Origin: JAGOTP01 sp964443315
GTDB lineage: Bacteria; Patescibacteriota; Patescibacteriia; 2-12-FULL-60-25
NCBI GenBank assembly: GCA_964443315.1
Contig: CAYUCP010000004.1
Coordinates: 1 to 32,019 of the forward strand
DNA: 32,019 nucleotides
Direction: 5' to 3'
The position numbers and the translations under genes are program-made. This document shows, piece after piece, positions 1 through 7,866 of this stretch (its first letter is position 1; every line of letters begins with the position of its first letter). The notes beneath the pieces are model-generated. The model saw only the letters and a list, made by a program, of their open reading frames with translations. It searched no databases and was not told the origin of the DNA.

Positions 1-1
1 G

Positions 2-826
2 CAAGATTTGCGAGACGAGCTCCGAGCTGAGCGGGATTCGCTTATGGCAGGAGCAAGAGAATTGGAGGGATTCCAGCGAGTTGAGCGTGAAAACGCTTTA
101 GCATCTCAAAGAGGAACGCTCATGAAAGCAGAGGAAGTGGTCATGCAGTGTTACCAAGAGGCTGGATCCGAGAGAGTTGATCGGTTTCTTACGTCTCTGG
201 ATTCAGCTTTGTTTCAGAATAATGTGTGGGCTTCCGCGGTTCCAGATCATATTCGAATGATTGCTGATCCTGAGATGATGAAAGCGCATCTTGTTTTGTA
301 TAAGCATCATATTCCTCCGAATGATCGTCTAACTTCTTCTCGCTATGAGATGGAACGACTTCGAAAGATGGCAAAGCAACAAGATGATCTCAGTGGGTTC
401 TTAGAAAGCTGTTTGAAGGGTGTGGATGGAAGTACGACGTTCACAAGTGAAGTATCCAATGTTGTGGAGCGTCTTAAGGAGGGGCCGCTCGCTCCTCGAC
501 CAGAGCGTCATCAGTTCACCGAGTTTGATGGATACTACCGTGCAGAAGAGCGTTGGGAATCTTACGCACCATTCCCTGAATCGCAATCTGCGACAGTAGA
601 TCACCCTTTGGCTGAGGCACAGGATGTGTCTGCCTTTGGCCAGCCTTTTTCTTCTATAAACGATTCAGCGTTGGCTACTCGTTCGTTGGAGGCTAGACGG
701 CAAGTGGGTATGCAGTTGCGTACACTGATTCATGGTTTAGAGGCGGTAAACGATGTACGTGCAAAACAAGCATCAGCCTCGCTTCGTGTAAGATACGCAA
801 TTACACTACAAGAGACAGGCGTGTAG
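2..826 (+). CDS. Hypothetical coiled-coil protein, 5' truncated
   Basis: The frame is open from the first bases of the window, so the true start probably lies outside it; a TTG at 8 is the first possible in-window start. About 272 residues are visible. They are rich in Glu, Arg, Gln and Leu with heptad-like stretches near the N-terminus (RDELRAERDSL) and again at the C-terminus (SLEARRQVGMQLRTL), which suggests a helical, partly coiled-coil cytoplasmic protein. I see no signal peptide, membrane segment or catalytic motif and do not recognise the family. It converges on the minus-strand gene at 897-2186, and the two share the hairpin at 842-874. The open frame and native codon use make it a believable gene, but its function is unknown. 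Confidence 0.6.
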   Translation, partial: QDLRDELRAERDSLMAGARELEGFQRVERENALASQRGTLMKAEEVVMQCYQEAGSERVDRFLTSLDSALFQNNVWASAVPDHIRMIADPEMMKAHLVLYKHHIPPNDRLTSSRYEMERLRKMAKQQDDLSGFLESCLKGVDGSTTFTSEVSNVVERLKEGPLAPRPERHQFTEFDGYYRAEERWESYAPFPESQSATVDHPLAEAQDVSAFGQPFSSINDSALATRSLEARRQVGMQLRTLIHGLEAVNDVRAKQASASLRVRYAITLQETGV

Positions 827-841
827 ATCCTGAGAGGTAGA

Positions 842-874
842 AAAAAACACCCCTATACACCGGGAGTGTTTTTT
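842..874. terminator. Bidirectional intrinsic terminator
   Basis: An A-run, a stem of CAC plus CCC pairing with GGG plus GTG (one bulged A), and a T-run form a symmetric hairpin flanked by A6 and T6. It lies 16 nt after the stop of the upstream plus-strand gene and just beyond the stop of the convergent gene ending at 897, so it can serve both strands. Confidence 0.75.
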
Positions 875-896
875 CTATGTAAGCTTTCAGGGGTTG

Positions 897-2186
897 TTAC
901 GAGTTGTTCGTTCGTGCGCGTGCTGCAGCAGCGATTTCTCGATCAATCTGGCTGAGAGGAATACGAGGATCGATGCCCATCAGCCGTTCGGCGTCATGGA
1001 CGCGTACGAGTTCCGCGCGGATATTGCGTAGATGATTTTCGTTTGTTTCTCCTTGATGCTGATCCCAGTTCCGAATCATTTCTTCTTGTCTGTGAAATCC
1101 ACGCTCTAGTTCTGCGCCGAGCTCATGCATGGCGTTTCTTCCAGCCCCAGACCCAGCCTCAATCCGCTGCATATTCCCTGCCAGACGACGTACAAAGTGG
1201 ACATACGCATCCTCTCCGCCTTGATCTGCATCTCGCTCAGAGACGCTATCGAGCGCTTCCTCGATTCGCTGTGTTCGTAAGGTTCGGTCTTCTGTGTCAG
1301 CTACCATACGCTGGAATTGTCGTGTTGCTTCGGCTGGATTGTCAGCATATGCACAGAGCTCGATGGTCGTCACCTGTTCTCCAAGGAGTGGCTGAAGTTG
1401 AAGAGCGAGAGCGAGTTCGCCTTTTTCCGCCATGTTGTTCAATCGGCTGCCGAGATGTTCTCGTGTGGTTCGAATGTAAGGAGTCAATTCGCTTGCGGTA
1501 AGCGCGCCTCGATCTCCATTTTGTTGAAAGCGCTCCCGGATCTTTGTTGTGATGAGTCGATCTAAGTCCGCGCTACTCTTTGGTCGATCGAGGCGGATCG
1601 CATTGAGGACGTCTTTGCTCACGGCCCAGGCGGTCTCCGATACGGATTCTCTACGCTGTTCAGGTTGTTGTTCTGAAGTTGCTTCCGCTCTAGAGTGATG
1701 TGTTACGTATTCATGCGCTCCAAGAACGGCTGAGCTACCCACGGCTAATGCACTGGCGAAGGCAATGACGCGGTTGTATTTATGCCACAGTCCGCGAACG
1801 AGTGTTTGGAAATCTTCAATTGCCTCAGTTGTTTCTTGGGAAGGTGAATGTCCCGCTTCCATGGCTACGGTTCTAGCAATAAGCTGTTCGCCAGACTGCA
1901 TGATCTCAGTTCCTTCGCCCATTATGTCATTCGTCGCCTCCATGACGTGTTCGTATGACTCGGCTGGAATATCGCGTGTTCTAGGAAGTTCTTTTTTGGC
2001 GGGCTTTGCTTCTTTGGCTACTTCAGCGGCGGATATCCCATGAAGTGTCCGTTTTTCGCCAAGTGGTCTCACTTGAGGGAGTAATTCCACTCGACGACGG
2101 GTTCCGCTCGTTGTTCCTTTATCTTCTGGTGCTACAGGCGCTCCCACTCCGGCCAAGGTCTTTTCTTTAGCGGCGTATCTAGGCAT
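897..2186 (-). CDS. Hypothetical single-pass membrane protein
   Basis: This 429-residue protein has a charged, Lys/Glu/Pro-rich N-terminal region of about 130 residues. One hydrophobic segment follows (around residues 139-162, core VIAFASALAVGSSAVLGA). The rest is a long, charged and mostly helical C-terminal half with many Glu, Arg and Gln. There is no signal peptide, so it is probably anchored by the central helix. I do not recognise the family. It starts 15 nt after the stop of the small coiled-coil gene at 2202-2351 on the same strand, so the two are probably co-transcribed. A TACCCT hexamer directly abuts the ATG, but with no spacing it is a poor fit for the leaderless pattern. Structural or envelope-associated roles are guesses. 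Confidence 0.6.
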   Translation of the reverse strand: MPRYAAKEKTLAGVGAPVAPEDKGTTSGTRRRVELLPQVRPLGEKRTLHGISAAEVAKEAKPAKKELPRTRDIPAESYEHVMEATNDIMGEGTEIMQSGEQLIARTVAMEAGHSPSQETTEAIEDFQTLVRGLWHKYNRVIAFASALAVGSSAVLGAHEYVTHHSRAEATSEQQPEQRRESVSETAWAVSKDVLNAIRLDRPKSSADLDRLITTKIRERFQQNGDRGALTASELTPYIRTTREHLGSRLNNMAEKGELALALQLQPLLGEQVTTIELCAYADNPAEATRQFQRMVADTEDRTLRTQRIEEALDSVSERDADQGGEDAYVHFVRRLAGNMQRIEAGSGAGRNAMHELGAELERGFHRQEEMIRNWDQHQGETNENHLRNIRAELVRVHDAERLMGIDPRIPLSQIDREIAAAARARTNNS

Positions 2187-2201
2187 AGGGTAGGTGTCTG
2201 T

Positions 2202-2351
2202 TTATTGTTTGTTTAGTTTCGCTCGAATCTTTTGTCCTTGTCGTCCATCCTCCTCTTTTGCGATCGCACGCTTAAGGCGAGCGAGGCTCGCTTCAAGCTC
2301 TTTCACGGCTTGTTTTAACTCTCGAACAGGTGCGGGAAGGGGCGTAGGCAT
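2202..2351 (-). CDS. Small coiled-coil protein
   Basis: This predicted 49-residue protein begins MPTPLPAPVREL, and residues 10-35 (KQAVKELEASLARLKRAIAK) form a short amphipathic, heptad-like helix. I prefer the ATG at 2351 over the one at 2384 because an extended -10 (TG-A-TATTTC, at 2365-2360 on the minus strand) ends 8 nt before it, as in other genes here. The gene sits directly after the peroxiredoxin terminator, which argues for its own promoter, and 15 nt before the membrane-protein gene at 2186. It could be a partner of that protein. The short length keeps confidence moderate. Confidence 0.45.
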   Translation of the reverse strand: MPTPLPAPVRELKQAVKELEASLARLKRAIAKEEDGRQGQKIRAKLNKQ

Positions 2352-2392
2352 AAAAGAAGGAAATATCACCCGAAAGAATAGCATGAAAACAA

Positions 2393-2417
2393 AAACCCCG
2401 GCACTAGGCCGGGGTTT
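2393..2417 (-). terminator. Intrinsic terminator after the peroxiredoxin gene
   Basis: A perfect 10-bp stem (2393-2402 pairs with 2408-2417) closes a 5-nt loop. On the minus strand it is followed by a T-rich tract (2392-2386), the classical arrangement for stopping transcription 13 nt beyond the peroxiredoxin stop codon. Confidence 0.85.
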
Positions 2418-2429
2418 GCTCTGCGATTT

Positions 2430-2969
2430 CTATTTCTGGTTCAAATAGTTCAACATCGTCTGTGCGTCACTCACTTCGAATGGGTCAGTTGGACAGTCAT
2501 CGGTGAAGCCTGGCTCAACGAAGAGTTTCTGAATCACGCCATCGACAACATACATGCTGTAGCGCCAAGAGCGCTCACCAAAACCAAGGTTATTTTTCTT
2601 GACGAGCATGCCCATCCCTTTGGTGAATTCACCGTTTCCATCCGGGAGCATCTTCACTTTCTCTAAACCAAGGTGTTTTGCCCATTGGAACATGACAAAC
2701 GCATCGTTCACGCTGATACAGTAGACTTCGTCTGCGCCGGCAGCTTTCAGATCATCATACGCGGCTTCATAGCCTGGAGCGTGGGTTGAGGAACAGGTTG
2801 GAGTGAAGGCGCCTGGCAATGAGAAAATCACAACTTTTTTTCCAGCAAAAACATCGCTGGTTGTAACGTCCTGCCAGCGGAACGGGTTTGGACCTTCTAC
2901 GGATGTGTCACGAACACGGGTTTTGAAGGTAACCTGAGGAACGCGAGATTGTTCTGGAAGATGAGACAT
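2430..2969 (-). CDS. Peroxiredoxin, Prx5 / hybrid type
   Basis: This is a thiol peroxidase that reduces hydrogen peroxide and organic hydroperoxides in the cytoplasm. The 179-residue length and the motif PGAFTPTCS (peroxidatic Cys59) are typical of the Prx5/AhpC-TSA group. Further cysteines at 84 (VYCISVND) and 159 are candidates for the resolving residue, but I cannot assign it from sequence alone. There is no fused glutaredoxin domain, so an external thiol donor is needed. The ATG at 2969 has a promoter-like TTGTCA (3006-3001), an 18-nt spacer and TTACTT (2982-2977) ending 7 nt before it, so the mRNA is probably leaderless. The gene is a single transcription unit closed by the hairpin at 2393-2417. 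Confidence 0.88.
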   Translation of the reverse strand: MSHLPEQSRVPQVTFKTRVRDTSVEGPNPFRWQDVTTSDVFAGKKVVIFSLPGAFTPTCSSTHAPGYEAAYDDLKAAGADEVYCISVNDAFVMFQWAKHLGLEKVKMLPDGNGEFTKGMGMLVKKNNLGFGERSWRYSMYVVDGVIQKLFVEPGFTDDCPTDPFEVSDAQTMLNYLNQK

Positions 2970-2976
2970 AGATCAA

Positions 2977-3006
2977 AAGTAAAACGTAGGAAACATAATC
3001 TGACAA
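2977..3006 (-). promoter_or_regulatory. Promoter of the peroxiredoxin gene, leaderless type
   Basis: On the minus strand TTGTCA is followed after 18 nt by TTACTT, and 7 nt later comes the ATG. Transcription would begin at or beside the A of the start codon. No Shine-Dalgarno is present. Confidence 0.55.
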
Positions 3007-3009
3007 GCA

Positions 3010-3038
3010 AACAGCCTACTCCGAAAGAGTAGGCTGTT
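3010..3038. terminator. Strong hairpin overlapping the ABC gene stop codon
   Basis: A perfect 12-bp stem (3010-3021 with 3027-3038) encloses a 5-nt loop. It covers the last codons and the stop of the minus-strand ABC gene. Neither side has a clear T-run, so it may be a weak terminator or an mRNA 3'-end stabiliser rather than a textbook intrinsic terminator. Confidence 0.5.
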
Positions 3039-4830
3039 CTGTCTGTGCGGTAAACCCACCGGCCTGGATATTCCAGAGCGATTGGTAGAGACCGTCACGG
3101 TCGATGAGGTCAGCATGGGTCCCTTCATCGACGACTTTTCCGCCTTCCAAGACGAGAATTCGATCCATCTGCATCACCGTAGACAAGCGATGGGCGATGA
3201 CAATGGTTGTTTTGCCGTCCATGAGTTCCGTGAGGGCTTGTTGGATAAGAGCTTCAGACTCGGAGTCGAGGCTCGAGGTGGCTTCATCGAGAACTAAGAT
3301 AGGGGCATTTTTCAGAATGGCTCGTGCGATGGCGACACGCTGGCGCTCTCCGCCGGAGAGTTTGATGCCGCGTTCACCAACGAACGTGTGATAGCCGTCT
3401 GGGAGACGAGCGATGAACTCGTGACAACGGGCTTTTTTGGCCGCAGCGATCACGTCTTTTTCCGTTGCTTCTGGACGTCCATAGCGAATATTTTCGAGGA
3501 TCGTCCGATGGAACAAGATCGGTTCTTGTGGAACGAGCGAAATCGCCTGGCGCAAGCTGCCTTGGGTGATATCGCGAAGGTCTTGTCCGTCAATCGTGAT
3601 CGATCCGTGGGTGACGTCGTAGAAGCGGAAGAGAAGTTTGGTGAGGGTCGATTTTCCTGCACCTGAAGGTCCGACGAGCGCAACCTTTTCACCGCCACGA
3701 ATGGCAAGCGACAGGTCCTGGACGCCAGAACTTTGGGCATGATATTTGAAGCCAACGTGATTGAAGTTGATTGCTCCTTGTTTGATCGCCAGGTTCTTTG
3801 CCTTTGGGGCGTCTTTGATTTCAACTGGCTGAACAAGAATTTCGACCATTTCTTTGGCATCGGCGAGCGCCTCGAACAAGCTTCGAAGCGTACGACCTGT
3901 ATCGAAGAGCTGACTGGTTAAGGTATACCCATACCCCTGCAGTAGAGCGAAGTCTCCGATCGTAAGTAGGCCCGATTGCCATTGGTAGATCGCGAGCGCG
4001 ATAAGTCCGGATTCAAGAATGATATTCGCAGCGCCTTGTACGCTGTGATTGATTTCACTGGCGCGCCACGAACGTACCCAGGCTTTAAACGTGCGATTGA
4101 CGGCTGCTCTGAATGTTTCGCGTTCACGCGTTTGTCCATTGAACTGCAGGACGTTCAGGGCATTGGTAATCGTGTCTGATAGAGCCGCGGTTTGTTCTGA
4201 GTCTTTTTCAGCCCGGAACTGATCAAGAGGAAGTTTCCAACGAAGAAAGAGAAAACTTTCTGCGATCACGAGGATCGTCCAGGTGCCCATGAGGACGCCA
4301 AAGAGGGGGTAGGAGCGAATTAAGACCACGAAGATTCCGATCAAGAGGACGATCGAGGGGAAGAGATTCCAGACGATTGCTTCCGTAATGGTTTGAAAGC
4401 TCGCCCCCAAGCGTTGGATTTTTCGAATCAATCCTCCAGCAAATTCCTGTGTAAAGAAATTGTAGGAGTGTTGAAGCGTGCCTCCGAAGCCTGTGAGGTG
4501 TAAATCAAGCTCTGTTCGACTAATCACCCAGGAAGCGATAAACCCAGATGTGCGCCAGAATGCCCAACCAATGACGCGAATCAGAATAATCAGGACAAGT
4601 GCTTGCCAAAGCATGTCTAGTGGACGATCCGGTAATGCAAGGCTTGCGGCTGCCGCATCAATCAACTTCTTATCGATGATGGGAATAAAAACGTCTGTTC
4701 CTTTCGCGACAAAAATCACGAAAAACAGTCCACCCCAAAGCCAAGGATAGCGTTTTATGTGCTGCCAATAGACGGCGAGCACTTGTTTGTTGGTAACCTT
4801 AAGACGAGACTTAGCTAAGTCTGAAGACAT
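3016..4830 (-). CDS. ABC exporter, fused permease and ATPase
   Basis: This 604-residue half-transporter should act as a dimer in the membrane and export an unknown substrate using ATP. The N-terminal half (about residues 30-330) holds the hydrophobic helices of an exporter-type permease. The C-terminal ATPase is complete: Walker A GPSGAGKST (387-395), Q-loop VPQEP, signature LSGGE (about 491-495), Walker B ILVLDEA (about 511-517, catalytic Glu) and the H-loop IAHRLS. I take the ATG at 4830 over a TTG at 4836. A TAATTA hexamer (4843-4838) ends 7 nt before it, as in other leaderless genes here. Multidrug or lipid export is typical of the family, but the substrate cannot be told from sequence. 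Confidence 0.9.
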   Translation of the reverse strand: MSSDLAKSRLKVTNKQVLAVYWQHIKRYPWLWGGLFFVIFVAKGTDVFIPIIDKKLIDAAAASLALPDRPLDMLWQALVLIILIRVIGWAFWRTSGFIASWVISRTELDLHLTGFGGTLQHSYNFFTQEFAGGLIRKIQRLGASFQTITEAIVWNLFPSIVLLIGIFVVLIRSYPLFGVLMGTWTILVIAESFLFLRWKLPLDQFRAEKDSEQTAALSDTITNALNVLQFNGQTRERETFRAAVNRTFKAWVRSWRASEINHSVQGAANIILESGLIALAIYQWQSGLLTIGDFALLQGYGYTLTSQLFDTGRTLRSLFEALADAKEMVEILVQPVEIKDAPKAKNLAIKQGAINFNHVGFKYHAQSSGVQDLSLAIRGGEKVALVGPSGAGKSTLTKLLFRFYDVTHGSITIDGQDLRDITQGSLRQAISLVPQEPILFHRTILENIRYGRPEATEKDVIAAAKKARCHEFIARLPDGYHTFVGERGIKLSGGERQRVAIARAILKNAPILVLDEATSSLDSESEALIQQALTELMDGKTTIVIAHRLSTVMQMDRILVLEGGKVVDEGTHADLIDRDGLYQSLWNIQAGGFTAQTEQPTLSE

Positions 4831-4837
4831 ATACAAT

Positions 4838-4843
4838 TAATTA
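4838..4843 (-). promoter_or_regulatory. Putative -10 element of the ABC exporter gene
   Basis: TAATTA on the minus strand ends 7 nt before the ATG at 4830, within an AT-rich stretch. No convincing -35 is visible, so support comes mainly from the spacing, which recurs at other genes in the window. Confidence 0.35.
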
Positions 4844-4877
4844 ATCTCAACGAAGGTTCTTTGCTGAGGTGCAAAGA

Positions 4878-4993
4878 TGTTTTGGGAGATGTGTCCCTCG
4901 AAGGGGGCTTGTCCAAGCGACGGCGCAGGACACTGAGCCGAGCACTAGTAAGTGCGCAGGCGTACCCTGGAGAGGGATACGTCTGCCAAAACA
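4878..4993. ncRNA. Candidate structured RNA of unknown class
   Basis: This 116-nt intergenic element has an outer closing stem in which TGTTTTGG (4878-4885) pairs with CCAAAACA (4986-4993). Inside it are three further helices. GTGTCC (4891-4896) pairs with GGACAC (4928-4933) around an inner GCTTG/CAAGC stem. GCACT pairs with AGTGC around AGTA. GCAGGCGTA pairs with TACGTCTGC (one G-U), extended by CCC/GGG. A further hairpin, TCTTTGC/GCAAAGA, adjoins at about 4859-4877. It starts about 11 nt after the RNase J stop on the minus strand and lies upstream of the ABC exporter. I tried 5S, SRP, tmRNA and common riboswitch motifs and none fitted. The strand is unresolved and no clear promoter or T-run terminator was found. 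Confidence 0.4.
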
Positions 4994-5004
4994 ATTCGAT
5001 TTTC

Positions 5005-7122
5005 TTAGACTTCAATGATAACCGGAATAATCATCGGTCGCTGTTCTGTTTTGACGAACAAGAACTGGCCGAGTTCATCGCGCAATTTATCTTTCAAGTA
5101 GTTGGTTTGAGTTCGAGAGCGTGGATCCATGTCGCGCAAAATCGAAGCAACCTTGTTGCGGGCATGAGCAATCAATTCCTGATGTTCCTTCATGTAGACG
5201 AAGCCACGAGAAATGATGTCTGGGAGTGCTTGTGGAGCGCCGGTACGAGAATCGATCACCGCTACCACCAAGACGACCCCGTCTTGAGCCAATTGCTGGC
5301 GATCACGCAAGACGATTTCGTTCGTGTTTCCAACGCCGAGTCCATCAACGAACACGTAGTCGGTTGGGATCTTGCGGTTGGTCAACATGCCGTTGCCTTC
5401 CTTATCGAATTCCGCAACCTGACCGTTATCACCAATCAAAATGCGCTCACGTGGGAAGCCTCCGCGGACGGCAGCATTCGCGTGCTCACACAAGAAGGAG
5501 TAGTTTCCTTCGATTGGAATCAAGTACTTTGGTTTGATCATTTGATGCGCTTCGATCAAGTCATCCTGACGCGCGTGACCACCGGCGTGAACATCCATCA
5601 TCTGGTAGTGCACGACGTTTGCACCTTCACGGTACAAGGTGTCCTTCAAGCGCTGAACGGTGCGTTCGTTGCCTGGAATAACCGAAGATGAGAAGACAAT
5701 CGTGTCGCCTGGTTCAAGCGTCACAACAGGATGTTCGTGGTTCGCGATGCGAATCAAGGCCGATCCTTCCTGGGCTTGCGCACCGGTACAGATGATCGCG
5801 ACTTTTTCGCGTGGATGCTTATGGATGTCGCGAGCTTCGATTAACGTTCCTTTTTGAATATTGATATAGCCAAGTTGCTGCGCGATGGCGACGTTCGAAC
5901 TCATCGAGAAGCCAAGAATGGCGACTTTACGTCCCATGCGTTCACAGGCCAGCACGATCTGCTGGATACGCGACAACATGGAGGCAAAGGTACTGATAAT
6001 GACCTTGCCCTTGGAGTTCTGGATGATTTCGTCGAGGTTGTGCTGGATATCGACTTCAGCCAACTGGCGACCACTTTGGGTGGCGTTGGTGGAGTCGATC
6101 ATGAGTGCGAGCACGTTGCGTTCACCGAGCTTCTTGAGTTTCTCCGTTTCTTGGTAGGAACCGGAATTCTCCTTCATGTCGAGTTTGAAGTCGCCGGTGT
6201 GCACGACGATGCCGCATGGGGTCGTGATGATGACGCCCATCGAGGTTGGAACAGAGTGAGAAACACCAAAGAATTCAACCTTAAAGGCACCAAGCTGAAT
6301 CACATCGTCATATTTGACGGCATGCAAATTGAGCGGAGGACATTCGCGGAAATCTTCCTGACGCTTTTTCACAATCGCACACGTTAAATCAGAGCTGAAA
6401 ATCGGTGGGTTCCCGATGCGTGGCATGATGTGTGGAATGCCACCAATGTGGTCCATGTGTGCGTGGGTGATGATGACGCCACGAATGTTTTTTTCCTTGC
6501 CTTTCAAATAGGAAACGTTTGGAATGATGTAGTCGACGCCCGGCATGTCTTCATCAGGGAACTGAAGACCCATGTCGATGATGATGATGTCGTTGCCATA
6601 TTCAAGCATCGACATGTTGCGACCGACTTCCTCATTGCCACCTACGACGACGACTTTTAAGCGTTCGTCACCGTTGTGGCTGAGGATATCTTCATCACTA
6701 CCAGTCTTGTGGACAGGCTTGTTCTTGAAGGTATGCATGCGCACCGCTGGGAGGTCTCCGCCTGGAGGACCGCCACGCTTGCCGCCGCGACCTGGCTTGC
6801 CACGACCGCCTGGGCGAGGGCCGCCAGTGTGAGGTGGGCGTCCGCCTGGTGGGTGTGGAGGGCGTGGACCACTTGGGCGTGGACTAGTAAACGAGCCTCC
6901 GGCTGTAGGCGCGGACGCTGGGACGATCCGGGGCGTATTTGGAGCCACCGGAGCTTGTGGGGATTGTGGGGAATTTGCACGCAAGAAGGGCGCTGGTTTT
7001 GGAAAACGCGAACGCATCGGGCGCTGAGATCCCGCTCCCGGTCGCTGGATCCCTGGTCGGAACGGCGAAAAGCCAGATCCGGAGCCAGACGATGGGGCGT
7101 TTGGGGAGGAAGGAGAAAACAT
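5005..7122 (-). CDS. rnj: Ribonuclease J with long disordered N-terminal extension
   Basis: RNase J degrades and matures RNA, as a 5'-to-3' exonuclease and endonuclease of the metallo-beta-lactamase/beta-CASP family. The zinc-binding motif HAHMDH lies at about residues 220-225, followed by VVHTGDFK near 307 and the beta-CASP region (DSTNATQSGR). The C-terminus ends in the family-like hydrophobic stretch RPMIIPVIIEV. The first 145 or so residues are Pro, Gly, Arg and Ser rich and look disordered. This makes the protein 705 residues, against roughly 550-560 for classical RNase J, and such a tail may bind RNA or partners. I chose the ATG at 7122 over a TTG at 7137. The gene is followed at once by the structured element at 4878-4993. 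Confidence 0.92.
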   Translation of the reverse strand: MFSPSSPNAPSSGSGSGFSPFRPGIQRPGAGSQRPMRSRFPKPAPFLRANSPQSPQAPVAPNTPRIVPASAPTAGGSFTSPRPSGPRPPHPPGGRPPHTGGPRPGGRGKPGRGGKRGGPPGGDLPAVRMHTFKNKPVHKTGSDEDILSHNGDERLKVVVVGGNEEVGRNMSMLEYGNDIIIIDMGLQFPDEDMPGVDYIIPNVSYLKGKEKNIRGVIITHAHMDHIGGIPHIMPRIGNPPIFSSDLTCAIVKKRQEDFRECPPLNLHAVKYDDVIQLGAFKVEFFGVSHSVPTSMGVIITTPCGIVVHTGDFKLDMKENSGSYQETEKLKKLGERNVLALMIDSTNATQSGRQLAEVDIQHNLDEIIQNSKGKVIISTFASMLSRIQQIVLACERMGRKVAILGFSMSSNVAIAQQLGYINIQKGTLIEARDIHKHPREKVAIICTGAQAQEGSALIRIANHEHPVVTLEPGDTIVFSSSVIPGNERTVQRLKDTLYREGANVVHYQMMDVHAGGHARQDDLIEAHQMIKPKYLIPIEGNYSFLCEHANAAVRGGFPRERILIGDNGQVAEFDKEGNGMLTNRKIPTDYVFVDGLGVGNTNEIVLRDRQQLAQDGVVLVVAVIDSRTGAPQALPDIISRGFVYMKEHQELIAHARNKVASILRDMDPRSRTQTNYLKDKLRDELGQFLFVKTEQRPMIIPVIIEV

Positions 7123-7199
7123 ATAGGTAGATTTCAAATGTCAAAAATCAAAGACAAAAATTACAAGGTCGGATCGGCCGTGTCAGAACCTATTCCAGT

Positions 7200-7307
7200 T
7201 CAGCTCGTAAGGAAGGAGCCTCTTGGCTTGGGGTTTTTGCGACGACTTTCAGCGAGTTCCCGATAATGAGCACGCGCTGAGAGGCGTCGAACAACGATGT
7301 GAACCAT
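7200..7307 (-). CDS. Possible 35-residue basic peptide
   Basis: A short open frame (MVHIVVRRLSARAHY...) runs from an ATG at 7307 to a TGA at 7200, between tRNA-Leu and RNase J. An AAAGG sequence lies 6 nt before the ATG. The peptide is very basic (many Arg and Lys) and could be mistaken for a ribosomal protein, but I could not match it to one. Apart from this the 240-nt interval has no gene I can support. Treat it as a weak candidate. Confidence 0.2.
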   Translation of the reverse strand: MVHIVVRRLSARAHYRELAESRRKNPKPRGSFLTS

Positions 7308-7364
7308 AGCAGCCTTTGGAAAAATCGTCAAGCAACTCATGAAGAAATTTGGCTCTATAAAAGA

Positions 7365-7394
7365 AAAATACACCCCTCAGGTGGATGTATTTTT
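7365..7394 (-). terminator. Terminator after tRNA-Leu
   Basis: AAAAATACA with CC pairs with GG and TGTATTTTT around a small internal mismatch. On the minus strand the hairpin ends in a T-run and directly follows the tRNA 3' end at 7396. Confidence 0.75.
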
Positions 7395-7395
7395 C

Positions 7396-7483
7396 TGGTG
7401 GGCGAGAAGGGACTTGAACCCTTATGACCTTGCGATCGCTGGCACCTGAAGCCAGTGCGTCTGCCAATTCCGCCACTCGCCCA
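7396..7483 (-). tRNA. tRNA-Leu (CAG)
   Basis: The acceptor stem TGGGCGA pairs with TCGCCCA, and CCA is encoded (7398-7396). The anticodon stem CTGGC/GCCAG closes the loop TTCAGGT, giving anticodon CAG for the CUG codon. The long variable arm and the total length of 88 nt with CCA are typical of class II leucine tRNA. The T arm carries GGGTTCAAGTCCC. A promoter-like TTGACC-17-CATCCT lies 19 nt upstream, and a hairpin with T-run follows. Confidence 0.95.
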
Positions 7484-7502
7484 TAAGTTGTTTTGCTTCG
7501 CC

Positions 7503-7531
7503 AGGATGACGGAGAATGGACGATGGGTCAA
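7503..7531 (-). promoter_or_regulatory. Promoter of tRNA-Leu
   Basis: On the minus strand TTGACC (7531-7526) is followed after exactly 17 nt by CATCCT (7508-7503), placing transcription start about 12 nt before the mature tRNA 5' end at 7483. It is divergent from the promoter at 7558-7586. Confidence 0.5.
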
Positions 7532-7557
7532 GGTGATTTCGGTGTCTGTTGCGTGTC

Positions 7558-7586
7558 TTGACATGGCTTAGGCTCTGTTCTATTTT
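7558..7586 (+). promoter_or_regulatory. Strong sigma70-type promoter, leaderless
   Basis: A perfect TTGACA -35 (7558-7563), a 17-nt spacer and TATTTT (7581-7586) are followed after 8 nt by ATG at 7595. The transcript would start at or next to the start codon, leaving no room for a ribosome-binding site. Confidence 0.75.
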
Positions 7587-7594
7587 TGTTCTAT

Positions 7595-7849
7595 ATGGGG
7601 ACGCGCGCTGTTGAACGTGAGCCGGTAGACGTAATCGTGGTCTTTGCGCGCGGAACCATTCGTCCCTTGCGATTTCGCTGGCAGTCGCGAGCCTATGCGG
7701 TGAAGCAGGTGCATTTGGTTCACGAGCGACGGGAAGGGCGGGAATTCTTTCGCTTTTTTTCGGTCACGGATGTGATGGGGAACCCGTTTCGGTTGGTGTT
7801 TCTGCCGCTGAAAGGGGAATGGTACATCGAGGAGGTTCCGTTGCTTTGA
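7595..7849 (+). CDS. Small protein upstream of dinB (DUF6504-like)
   Basis: This 84-residue basic protein (MGTRAVEREPVDVIVVF...) has mixed beta-strand patterns and a conserved-looking centre (FRWQSRAYAVKQVHLVHERREGREFFRFFSV). In other bacteria a small protein of this kind (DUF6504) is often found beside the DNA polymerase IV gene; the resemblance here is from memory and not tested. A TTG at 7586 would add three residues, but it overlaps the -10, so the ATG at 7595 is preferred. The gene is 81 nt upstream of dinB and separated from it by a two-tier hairpin (7867-7919). A role in translesion synthesis or its control is inferred only from position. Confidence 0.65.
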   Translation: MGTRAVEREPVDVIVVFARGTIRPLRFRWQSRAYAVKQVHLVHERREGREFFRFFSVTDVMGNPFRLVFLPLKGEWYIEEVPLL

Positions 7850-7866
7850 ATCGGTTTGTTCCTAGG

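Noticed and set aside
4878..4993. 5S rRNA, SRP RNA, tmRNA or a known riboswitch
   Set aside because: The length fits 5S, but conserved 5S loop sequences, the SRP GGAA-type loop and common riboswitch cores are absent.
6676..7266. Plus-strand frame opposite the RNase J N-terminus
   Set aside because: Trp/Arg-rich translation is an antisense product of the Pro/Gly-rich coding region.
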